Of a stretch of DNA of 8,889 nt, positions 1 to 5,402 are shown piece by piece; position 1 is the first letter of the stretch, and every line of letters starts with the position of its first letter. The notes under the pieces were generated by a model that saw only the letters and a list, made by a program, of their open reading frames with translations, searched no databases and was not told the origin of the DNA. Both the position numbers and the translations under genes were made by a program. The stretch covers positions 1 to 8,889 of the forward strand of contig CALCPB010001029.1 in assembly GCA_937897665.1 (NCBI GenBank), written 5' to 3'. The stretch is from an uncultured Halomicronema sp. (GTDB taxonomy: Bacteria; Cyanobacteriota; Cyanobacteriia; Phormidesmidales; Phormidesmidaceae).

Positions 1-47
1 GAGTGTAGTCGGCATGATTGGGATAATTCCTAAAAATTGAGACATGT

Positions 48-75
48 AAGCAAGCTGTTATGTTACAGCTTGTTT
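48..75. terminator. Inverted repeat downstream of the glycosyltransferase gene, possible terminator
   Basis: CAAGCTGT (51-58) and ACAGCTTG (65-72) are perfect reverse complements around a 6-nt loop. The stem extends to 11 pairs (48-58 with 65-75) if one G-T pair is allowed. It lies about 50 bp past the stop codon of the minus-strand glycosyltransferase, where a terminator would be expected. Neither strand has a long T-run after the stem (only TTT on the plus side), so termination is an inference from position and symmetry. Confidence 0.4.
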
Positions 76-123
76 CATACATTACACAAAAGTTCACAAG
101 AAAGCAAGGCCATTCCAGCCTGC

Positions 124-1119
124 TTAGCGTCTCAGGACTTCACGAATACGGTAGATCGGCCGATTTTGCGACTCGTGGTAGGTTCTCATCAGCAACTCTG
201 CCAGTAACCCAAAACAGAAGAGTTGCACACCCGCGAGAAAAAGTACGACAGCCAAAATCAGGAGTGGGCGATCGCCAATCGACTGCCCGAGGCCGAGCTT
301 GAGAAACGTCAAGTAGCAGCCCAGCGCAAACCCAGAAATCATCGAGAGCAAACCCAGCAAACCGAACACATACATCGGTTTGGTCAGAAAGCGCTTCATA
401 AAGTAAACCGTCATGAGATCCATGACCACTCGAAAGGTTCGGCCTAGACCATATTTGCTTTGGCCAAACTGACGAGCATGGTGATTGACCGGAATCTCGG
501 TGATGCGGGCTCCCTCAATGAAGGCCAAAGCGGGGAGAAAGCGATGGAGCTCACCGTACAAGTTCATGTCTCTGACCAGTTCGGCTCGATAAGCCTTGAG
601 CGAGCAGCCATAGTCGCGAATTGAGACTCCCGTCACTCGGCCAATGATCCAATTAGCGATTTTAGAAGGCAGCAGGCGTGTGAGCTGAGCGTCTTGCCGA
701 TGCTCACGCCAACCGCTGACGAGGTCATACCCTTCATTGAGCTTATCGATTAGTTTAGGAATGTCAGCCGGATCGTTTTGCAAATCACCATCTAACGTGA
801 TGATGACTCTACCTCTGGCATAGTCAAACCCGGCAGCCATCGCCGCCGTTTGCCCATAATTGCGCCGCAGCAGCAGCACGGACAGATCCGGGTTCTCGCT
901 GGCCAGCTGTTTCAACAATTCAGCAGACCCATCGACCGATCCATCGTCAACACAAATCACTTCGGATGAGCAGTTTAGTGTTGCCACTACCCTCATGATG
1001 GCCTCAACCAACTTGGGTAGACTTTCATACTCGTTGTAAATCGGCACAACCAAAGATAAATCTAACGAATCCTGCATCATGGAATTATTCGAGGAAGTGG
1101 CGTCAAGCCTAGTAGTCAC
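124..1119 (-). CDS. Family 2 glycosyltransferase, membrane-anchored (GtrB/DPM1-like)
   Basis: The 331-residue protein carries a GT-A glycosyltransferase domain followed by two membrane segments. Seen in the sequence: the opening strand LSLVVPIYNE (about residues 21-30), the nucleotide-binding VDDGS (57-61), the metal-binding DxD within TLDGDLQNDP (108-117), the family signature around DYGCSLKAYR (169-178), the FGQSKYG motif (218-224), and two hydrophobic segments at about 249-274 and 285-310. Relatives move a sugar from a nucleotide sugar to polyprenyl phosphate, or modify lipids or surface glycans, on the cytoplasmic face of the membrane. The exact sugar and acceptor cannot be read here. The start used is GTG at 1119; ATG codons at 1080 and 1077 (residues 14-15) are plausible alternatives because the conserved domain begins only near residue 20 and no start has a clear Shine-Dalgarno. 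The gene stands alone, pointing away from the tRNA. Confidence 0.93.
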   Translation of the reverse strand: MTTRLDATSSNNSMMQDSLDLSLVVPIYNEYESLPKLVEAIMRVVATLNCSSEVICVDDGSVDGSAELLKQLASENPDLSVLLLRRNYGQTAAMAAGFDYARGRVIITLDGDLQNDPADIPKLIDKLNEGYDLVSGWREHRQDAQLTRLLPSKIANWIIGRVTGVSIRDYGCSLKAYRAELVRDMNLYGELHRFLPALAFIEGARITEIPVNHHARQFGQSKYGLGRTFRVVMDLMTVYFMKRFLTKPMYVFGLLGLLSMISGFALGCYLTFLKLGLGQSIGDRPLLILAVVLFLAGVQLFCFGLLAELLMRTYHESQNRPIYRIREVLRR

Positions 1120-1352
1120 AGACGTTGGCCCAGAGAGGGTGCTTGAGAGACTCCCAGTGTAAATCTAAAGAGTCAGAAAAGGAGTAAACCGTTTGTATCA
1201 GCGCGCCGAATTCTCCAGGGTTCTCTGCCGGTTTTAGGCTATCAACCTGACTGAACGCTGCCGCTGAGTCGAAGGGGTAAAGAATTTTTCACCCTGTCGC
1301 TATTGAAACCGGAGTTTATGTTAAGTTAGCGGAGCAAAGCCGATTTGTATAA

Positions 1353-1426
1353 CGGGGCGTAGCGCAGCTTGGTAGCGCACCACTTTGGGGTAGTGGGGGT
1401 CGCAGGTTCAAATCCTGTCGCTCCGA
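1353..1426 (+). tRNA. tRNA-Pro, anticodon GGG
   Basis: A full cloverleaf can be folded by eye. The acceptor arm pairs CGGGGCG (1353-1359) with CGCTCCG (1419-1425), with discriminator A at 1426. The anticodon stem is CCACT (1380-1384) with AGTGG (1392-1396) around loop TTGGGGT, placing anticodon GGG at 1387-1389. The T arm is GCAGG/CCTGT around TTCAAAT (1407-1413). The CCA tail is not encoded, as is usual in cyanobacteria. GGG reads CCC/CCU proline codons. Its 3' end faces the integrase remnant, a common arrangement for tRNA-targeting integrative elements. Confidence 0.96.
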
Positions 1427-1433
1427 TTGGCTG

Positions 1434-1458
1434 AAACCTCCTAGGGATAGGGGGTTTT
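1434..1458 (+). terminator. Hairpin terminator of tRNA-Pro
   Basis: AAACCTCCT (1434-1442) pairs with AGGGGGTTT (1449-1457), nine pairs with one G-T, around a 6-nt loop. A short T-run follows. It begins 8 nt after the tRNA 3' end, so it is well placed to end the tRNA transcript. Confidence 0.7.
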
Positions 1459-1509
1459 ACTGTTTTAAAAGTTGGTCGATTTTGCCCTTTGAGCAGTCCG
1501 GGGGGTATG

Positions 1510-1539
1510 TCAAATGTATTCAAATCTCGTCAAATGTAG
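1510..1539 (+). repeat. Three TCAAAT direct repeats at 10-bp spacing
   Basis: TCAAAT occurs at 1510-1515, 1520-1525 and 1530-1535, exactly one helical turn apart. The outer two copies share the longer string GTCAAATGTA (1509-1518 and 1529-1538). They lie between tRNA-Pro and the integrase start. Arrays of short direct repeats in this position are typical of integrase arm-type binding sites or of repressor sites, but assigning that role here is inference. Confidence 0.55.
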
Positions 1540-1554
1540 TCGCAGATTGTGCTC

Positions 1555-1590
1555 CCATTGAGATCATTCAGTCGCTTGAGATCTCAATGG
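1555..1590. promoter_or_regulatory. 11-bp perfect inverted repeat overlapping the integrase start codon
   Basis: CCATTGAGATC (1555-1565) and GATCTCAATGG (1580-1590) are exact reverse complements separated by 14 nt. The right arm contains the ATG (1587-1589) of the integrase remnant. It could be an operator or an RNA hairpin that hides the start codon; the sequence does not distinguish these. Confidence 0.5.
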
Positions 1591-1670
1591 CAAAATCGAG
1601 AAAAGGTACCGTAGTCGTTAGGGTTGTGAAAGGTCGGAGCAGTCTGGTTTGGTTGTTCTGTGGCCAGCGG

Positions 1671-1702
1671 TATAGCAAGCCGCACAAAGGTCTAATCGGT
1701 TA
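1671..1702 (+). repeat. Left terminal inverted repeat of the IS630 element (with TA)
   Basis: The 32 bases from 1671 match the reverse complement of 2640-2671 at 23 of 32 positions, and at 12 of the outermost 13 (TATAGCAAGCCGC against TATAGCAATCCGC). The first TA is the target duplication. Confidence 0.82.
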
Positions 1703-1730
1703 AAGTGGTCGAAATTCTAGAGCCCTGCCG

Positions 1731-2646
1731 ATGCCTGCCCCCTATAGTCTTGACCTCCGCCAGAAAGCCATCGCCGCGCTGGAAGCGGGTCACTCCAAAG
1801 CTGCTGTCAGTCGGTTGATGGGCATCAGTCGGACGACCCTGGGCGAGTGGCACCATCGGTATCGGACTCACGGTGAGGTCACCGCTAAGCAAGGCTATCA
1901 GCACGGTCATAGCCATAAAATCACCGATTGGGAAGCGTTTCGTGCGTTTGCTGACACGCATGGGGACAAGACCCAGGCCGAGATGGCCCAGTTGTGGCCC
2001 GAAGCGATGAGCGAAGATACGATGGGTCGGGCACTCAAGCGGATTGGCTTTACGCGAAAAAGCGGTGCGACCCCGCGTCGGTCTCCGGCGCTAGGGAACG
2101 CGCACCAAGACAAAGAGCTATCTCTATGCCGAAAGGGACCCCGAGAAACGCCAAGTCTACGACAGCGAGTTAGCACAATTCGAGGCCCACCGACGGGTTT
2201 ATCTCGACGAGGCGGGCATCAATAATACCGAAGACTATGCCTATGGCTGGTGTGCCAAAGGTGAGCGCTTTACCGCCGAGCGCCGCGGCAATCGCACCGA
2301 ACGCGTCAGTTTTATGGCCGCTTGGCATCAACACCAACTGGTCGCGCCCCTGACTTATGAGGGCTACTGCAATCGCTCAGTCTTTGAAACCTGGCTAGAG
2401 CAAAAGCTCCTGCCCGTTCTGGCACCGGGTAGTGTCATTATCTGTGACAATGCCTCGTTTCATAAAGGCGGGCGCATTGAAGAACTGATTCAGCAGGCCG
2501 GCTGTCATCTCTTGTATCTGCCGCCTTACTCCCCGGATTTGAACCCGATTGAGCATCAATGGTTCGTTCTGAAGAACCGCATGCGAAAACAGATTCAATC
2601 CGGCAAACCATTTCGTCAAGTCGTTGACCAAGCCTTCATTGACTGA
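1731..2646 (+). pseudogene. IS630-family DDE transposase, frameshifted
   Basis: The transposase is read in two frames. The first (ATG 1731, stop at 2225) holds the N-terminal helix-turn-helix: YSLDLRQKAIAALEAGHSKA, then VSRLMGISRTTLGEWHHRY, then a second DNA-binding segment ending RALKRIGFTRK. The second frame holds the whole catalytic core: YLDEAGI (Asp codon 2206), VIICDNASFHK (Asp codon 2446) and YSPDLNPIEHQW (Glu codon 2551). The last two are 35 codons apart, giving the DD34E spacing expected for IS630. The switch needs +1 nt. Removing 2058-2106 (49 bp) yields GFTRKTKSYLYAERD in one frame, close to the family's usual GFTRKKKTY block, so an insertion is the simplest cause. The second frame has a TAG at 2092, which prevents an early frameshift at the A-run from producing a fusion. 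Confidence 0.88.
2057..2106. other. Small hairpin-containing insert disrupting the transposase
   Basis: Extra sequence of 46 to 49 bp separates the two halves of the transposase at a conserved block. ACGCG occurs on both sides (2052-2056 and 2098-2102). The segment carries GGTGCG (2064-2069) and its reverse complement CGCACC (2101-2106), and inside them GCGTCGG (2075-2081) pairs with CCGGCGC (2085-2091) around TCT. Removing either 46 or 49 bp restores the frame. Exact borders are ambiguous because of short flanking repeats. Confidence 0.55.
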
Positions 2647-2671
2647 CCAGATCTATCCGCGGATTGCTATA
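2640..2671 (+). repeat. Right terminal inverted repeat of the IS630 element (with TA)
   Basis: This is the partner of the left repeat, ending GCGGATTGCTATA, with TA at 2670-2671 as the target duplication. The transposase stop TGA (2644-2646) sits inside it. Confidence 0.82.
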
Positions 2672-2828
2672 TTTCTTCACATTGGGGCTGACCGACACCA
2701 AGGCAAACCGGGTGATCGCGACATTCAAAACTGCCTGGATTGAGCGCGATATGGCCAATGAAGTAGTGCACTAGAGCTATTTTTTCTGGAACCTGCGCCC
2801 TCAAATCAAGCTAGCGACCCTGACCACA

Positions 2829-2884
2829 GTTCTAGAACATCACTGGATGGTGAAATTAAACCTGTGAGTTCTAAAATTTAGAAC
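2829..2884. repeat. Two related palindromes downstream of the peptidase gene
   Basis: GTTCTAGAAC (2829-2838) is a perfect 10-bp palindrome. GTTCTAAAATTTAGAAC (2868-2884) has perfect 8-bp arms around one base. They share GTTCTA/TAGAAC ends and lie 30 bp apart in the AT-rich gap between the integrase remnant and the 3' end of the peptidase gene. They could be a factor-binding pair or a weak terminator; no T-run supports the latter. Confidence 0.4.
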
Positions 2885-2955
2885 ACTGAAATAAGCATGA
2901 GACCATCTCTGTTGCAGATTTTTCACGCTTGGTCCCGAGCGTTGACTCAGCTTCG

Positions 2956-4146
2956 CTAAAATCCATAATCCCAGCGAGCGCGATAGCCTCGTGCATCAAT
3001 GTGGGTGAATTGGGTCGCACTGGCTAGCCCACCTCTCGCGCCCCACCAGGCATCGAGCTGAGAATAGACCTCATTGGGGTGAATGCCCTCAACCACAAAG
3101 TTCACTGCATCGCCGCTGATGTGACGAGACAGTTTGCTGCCGCCCACCCGCACATTCGTGGCCGGATCACGATACCAGGAAGTGATCTTAATGGGACGGT
3201 TGCCAAACAACACTCGCACCTCTTCCATCGCTTCAGCAATCCGAATCATGCCGTAGACCACATCAACGCTGGCTGGAATTCGGGTGCCGCCGTGGGTGGC
3301 TTGAGCCCAGGTAAAGTAGCCGCCTTTGATGATGGCATCGTTAGCGTAATAGGCCCCTTGAAATCCCGGCAAGTTGAGCAGCTGACCGCGATCGCCGGTC
3401 TGTACCTGCCCAGCTTCATTTTGGTCTTGAGGGCGATCGCGAGGGTCGGTGCCCTCAATTTCGACGTCAGGGGCAAAGGCATACCAAACCACTCGGCTGT
3501 CTTCGCCTAGAGAAGAGCCTTCTAGCGTCACCTTGAGAAAATCACCTTCGACTTCGCTGTAGGATTGCAAGCCAAACGTTTTATGCTTCGGAACAAAGAC
3601 TCTTTCCGTCGGCGCTAACTGACCGGATAATACGGGCTTAACTTTAAATAGGGTGTCGTTGATTACCTTCAGGGTGATTTTCTGACCAGCAATTTTGATG
3701 TCGGCAGCATTCGCGTACCAAGTATCAAAGCGCCCTGCGCCCAGCTGTGTATCTGCTAGCTGGAGTTTCAAGTGGTTTTCGGCAGCGGGTGAGTAGGACT
3801 GCAGTTCAAACTCGCTGTCAGCAGACACGAAGACTTTTTCAGCGTCAGCCAGTTCACTTGAGAGCACTGGCCGTTGCTTAAAGACAGTATCGTGCAGAGC
3901 TTTGACCGTGACCTCAGACCCCTGAACATCGATATCAGCCTTTTGCACATACCAGGTAAAGACCTGCGGCTGGGCCACCATAGCGTCAGCCAGCTCCAGC
4001 CGAAAATGGTGATTTTCAGCCTCGGTGAAGAATTTGACGTCAAACTCACTGCCGCTGGCGATATACAGCTTTTCAGCGTCTGCTAACTCGCTCGATAAGA
4101 CTGGCTGACGCTTAAATAAAGTGTCACTTTTAACTGTGGCCTTCAT
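2956..4146 (-). CDS. SH3-like triple repeat plus M15-type D-Ala-D-Ala carboxypeptidase domain
   Basis: Numbered from ATG 4146 (396 residues). Three tandem repeats occupy about 1-76, 78-154 and 156-233. Each begins like DTLFK..PVLSSELADAEK and ends with WY....DI; they resemble the SH3-like cell-wall or ligand-binding repeats that cyanobacteria often attach to peptidases. A charged linker (234-254) leads to a domain of about 140 residues with the M15/peptidoglycan-peptidase pattern: ITSWYRDPATN (321-331), SRHISGDAVNF (340-350) and the C-terminal THID (381-384). Relatives cleave D-Ala-containing peptide cross-links using zinc bound by His, Asp and His. Here the expected ligands are His342, Asn349 (normally Asp) and His382, so activity is uncertain. 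No signal peptide is visible. ATG 4146 was chosen over in-frame GTG 4155 because AGAGAG lies 8 nt upstream of the ATG. Downstream is the IS-disrupted integrase; there is no operon partner. Confidence 0.85.
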   Translation of the reverse strand: MKATVKSDTLFKRQPVLSSELADAEKLYIASGSEFDVKFFTEAENHHFRLELADAMVAQPQVFTWYVQKADIDVQGSEVTVKALHDTVFKQRPVLSSELADAEKVFVSADSEFELQSYSPAAENHLKLQLADTQLGAGRFDTWYANAADIKIAGQKITLKVINDTLFKVKPVLSGQLAPTERVFVPKHKTFGLQSYSEVEGDFLKVTLEGSSLGEDSRVVWYAFAPDVEIEGTDPRDRPQDQNEAGQVQTGDRGQLLNLPGFQGAYYANDAIIKGGYFTWAQATHGGTRIPASVDVVYGMIRIAEAMEEVRVLFGNRPIKITSWYRDPATNVRVGGSKLSRHISGDAVNFVVEGIHPNEVYSQLDAWWGARGGLASATQFTHIDARGYRARWDYGF

Positions 4147-4570
4147 GGCAATCACTCTCTACACAAGCGGCGCAGGCAGATGGATGCAGTCTGTCCGGTT
4201 GGCCGGGCTGGAACAGCGGGTTGCGGCGGCTAGGCGATTGCCGCAAATCAGCACATTACCACCCTTAAACCATCGGGACGCGGGGAACCGCCGCAGACCT
4301 CTTGACTTCCATAGCCTGACTCACCGGTGATTATGCCTTAACCTGCTGTAAATGGATGAAGAAACTTCGGGCAATTTGCGGGAGATCGTCGCTTTTTGAG
4401 ACTCCGTGACGATTCTGAAATACTCGCTGTCGCGAATAAAGCCTCAACTTTCGGTGACTCGCCAGCGTTCGCGTGGTGGCTGGCAGGGCATTGATTCCCC
4501 CGGCTGGGCAAAGGCATGACACCAGAGATGAGCTTCGAGGCTGAGGCAACTCATCGGTCTTCTAATAGGC
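4147..4570. other. Intergenic region with no supported gene
   Basis: These 424 bp separate the peptidase gene start from the DUF1818 gene stop, both on the minus strand. Short ORFs in both orientations show no recognisable composition or motif and are judged spurious. Local structure seen: TTGCGGC (4221-4227) with GCCGCAA (4240-4246), the palindrome TCACCGGTGA (4321-4330), and GATGAG (4527-4532) with CTCATC (4550-4555), the last placed where a DUF1818 terminator could be but with a 17-nt loop and no T-run. The peptidase promoter should lie here; no convincing -35/-10 pair was found. Confidence 0.6.
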
Positions 4571-4933
4571 TTAACACAACGTGAGGGCAGGTATGGTCTG
4601 AACCAAGGCAGAGGTCACGGCAGCAGGCCAAGCTCCCTCCACCTGACGTCCCTGCAACAAGATGAACCGCAGACTGTACTGGTTGGGGAATCCTTCCACC
4701 TCAAGCCAAATATGGGGCGTCTCTTGCTCACAGGTAATGCGTTCTTCTGCCATGAGTTCGCTAGCCATCACCTGCAGCGTCTCCGTCAGTTGCAAGGAGA
4801 GGCGACAAAAATCGGCGAACTCCGGCTGTGTCATCTCAACGGCCCAGCGATCGCCCCCCACTAAGCCCCTAAAAATATCAGCGTCTGGGTCATACCCCAA
4901 ACGCCAACCAGGCCCCTCCTTGAGGTGACGCAT
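4571..4933 (-). CDS. DUF1818 family protein, cyanobacterial
   Basis: A soluble 120-residue protein that I recognise as DUF1818, a conserved cyanobacterial family of unknown function. Characteristic stretches are the opening RHLKEGPGWRLGYDPDAD, GLVGGDRWAVEMTQPEF (about 24-40), FCRLSLQL and WLEVEGFPNQYSLRFILL (about 76-93), followed by EGAWPA. No signal peptide, membrane segment or catalytic motif is visible. The ATG lies only 3 nt after the rpoZ stop, so the two are very probably co-transcribed and possibly translationally coupled. The context hints at a link to transcription or general housekeeping, but that is inference from position only. Confidence 0.88.
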   Translation of the reverse strand: MRHLKEGPGWRLGYDPDADIFRGLVGGDRWAVEMTQPEFADFCRLSLQLTETLQVMASELMAEERITCEQETPHIWLEVEGFPNQYSLRFILLQGRQVEGAWPAAVTSALVQTIPALTLC

Positions 4934-4936
4934 GCC

Positions 4937-5167
4937 CTATTCGCCGATGATTTCCGGCTGCGTCAGCTCGTCAGACATCTCGATAATGGCTCTTAGCACC
5001 GGCTTCATGCGAGGATCATCATAGGCTTCAAACTCTTCAAACCGGCGGCGCTGGGCGCGGTTGGCCACTTGCACCGTGATGCGGTATCGATTAGACGCTG
5101 CGTTAATCAGCTCTTCTTGCCGGCGCATTAGCTGCTGGTTGTCGAAGGGTGAATTGTTTCTGAGCAT
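4937..5167 (-). CDS. rpoZ: DNA-directed RNA polymerase omega subunit
   Basis: A 76-residue protein, the usual length of cyanobacterial omega. It is the small subunit that helps beta' fold and join the polymerase core. Diagnostic segments are the helix [20 protein letters not shown] (about 19-38), the basic [11 protein letters not shown], and [20 protein letters not shown] leading to a C-terminal PEIIGE. No residue looks unusual. Start ATG 5167 fits the family's N-terminus, with AGG a few bases upstream as a weak ribosome site. A strong extended -10 promoter lies 30-40 bp upstream, and DUF1818 follows after 3 nt. Confidence 0.96.
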   Translation of the reverse strand: MLRNNSPFDNQQLMRRQEELINAASNRYRITVQVANRAQRRRFEEFEAYDDPRMKPVLRAIIEMSDELTQPEIIGE

Positions 5168-5196
5168 AAAGCCTGCGAGGTAATCTTTAAGATGCC

Positions 5197-5205
5197 ATTA
5201 TACCA
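5197..5205 (-). promoter_or_regulatory. Extended -10 promoter of rpoZ
   Basis: On the minus strand the bases read TGGTATAAT: a consensus TATAAT (5202-5197) preceded by the TGn extension (5205-5203). Transcription would start near 5190, leaving a leader of about 20 nt before the rpoZ ATG. No good -35 is visible at 17-18 bp, which is normal for extended -10 promoters. Confidence 0.65.
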
Positions 5206-5227
5206 AGGCGCTTCGGTTTTCTGCGGT

Positions 5228-5326
5228 TTATCTTGAGGCGTCAGTGACCGTGATGCCATGGGCGTGGAATTGCAGCAGCCGACGAATTTGTTTCTTTGAA
5301 TGTGCCGCCGCGACGAGCACCACCAA
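5228..5326 (-). other. Short protein-like reading frame in the rpoZ/apa divergent region, possible gene remnant
   Basis: A 32-codon minus-strand frame (TTG 5326, TAA at 5228) reads LVVLVAAAHSKKQIRRLLQF then ends HAHGITVTDASR. It looks like the end of a folded protein (hydrophobic strand, basic amphipathic helix, short strand) rather than random translation. It ends before the rpoZ promoter. A TGA precedes it, so it may be the 3' remnant of a lost gene. I do not recognise the family, and it may be chance. Confidence 0.2.
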
Positions 5327-5402
5327 CCTTCACCACCTCGATGAGTCATGCTCTAAACGATGTAGATATGCACAATTATCCGTATTGCTCTGCGAGACCC
5401 CG

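Larger units (their letters stand above)
1673..2669 (+). mobile_element. IS630-family insertion sequence with TA target duplication
   Basis: The element is about 997 bp, bounded by imperfect terminal inverted repeats and flanked by TA on both sides (1671-1672 and 2670-2671), the target duplication characteristic of the IS630/Tc1/mariner superfamily. It carries one transposase locus (1731-2646) whose stop codon lies in the right terminal repeat, as is usual for compact ISs. Deleting it with one TA restores the integrase frame around it, which independently confirms both boundaries to the base. The transposase is frameshifted, so the copy is probably not autonomous. Confidence 0.9.
1587..2774 (+). 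pseudogene. Tyrosine integrase N-terminus (arm-DNA-binding domain), split by IS630 and truncated
   Basis: Codons 1-28 run from ATG 1587 to 1670, beginning MAKSRKGTVVVRVVKGR. The frame is then cut by the IS630 element. Joining 1670 to TA plus the bases from 2672 restores the frame exactly and continues YFFTLGLTDTKANRV, then a segment ending ERDMANEVVH before TAG at 2772-2774. The restored 62 residues match what is known of the N-terminal arm-binding domain of cyanobacterial phage-type integrases: basic start, a W..GQRYF.LGL core, then the D(T/S)..NR..A helix. Full family members are several hundred residues, and the catalytic R-H-R-Y domain is nowhere in the window. Beyond the TAG the same frame stays open to 2865 with weak integrase-like character (a possible RPQ). 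It neighbours tRNA-Pro, a likely former att site. The domain call is from recognition, not a database search. Confidence 0.8.

Noticed and set aside
1293..1301. CCTGTCGCT upstream of the tRNA, identical to tRNA positions 1414-1422, as an att duplicate
   Set aside because: Only 9 bp match, the flanks diverge, and it lies on the wrong side of the tRNA for the integrase; chance is likelier.
1326..1523. Minus-strand ORF containing GATGFEPATPTTPKW
   Set aside because: It is read antisense through tRNA-Pro; this peptide is a well-known false product of reverse-translating tRNA genes.
2057..2225. Programmed frameshifting in the IS630 transposase at the A-run near 2057-2061
   Set aside because: The catalytic frame has a TAG at 2092, so a shift at the A-run would stop early, and the intervening residues do not fit the family. 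Removal of 46-49 bp explains the frame better.
2647..2691. Possible continuation of the transposase past TGA 2644-2646
   Set aside because: The right terminal repeat ends at 2671 and contains the TGA, so the stop is the natural end of the transposase.
3079..3510. Plus-strand 143-codon ORF inside the peptidase gene
   Set aside because: It is a shadow frame of the minus-strand peptidase, which has clear domain structure.
4121..4549. ORFs of about 70 codons on both strands between the peptidase and DUF1818 genes
   Set aside because: There is no recognisable motif, ribosome site or protein-like composition; one overlaps the peptidase gene start.
5244..5402. N-terminal extension of the Ap4A phosphorylase from ATG 5244
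   Set aside because: The extra 53 residues are Cys- and Arg-rich with no family similarity, and the family's length fits ATG 5403.
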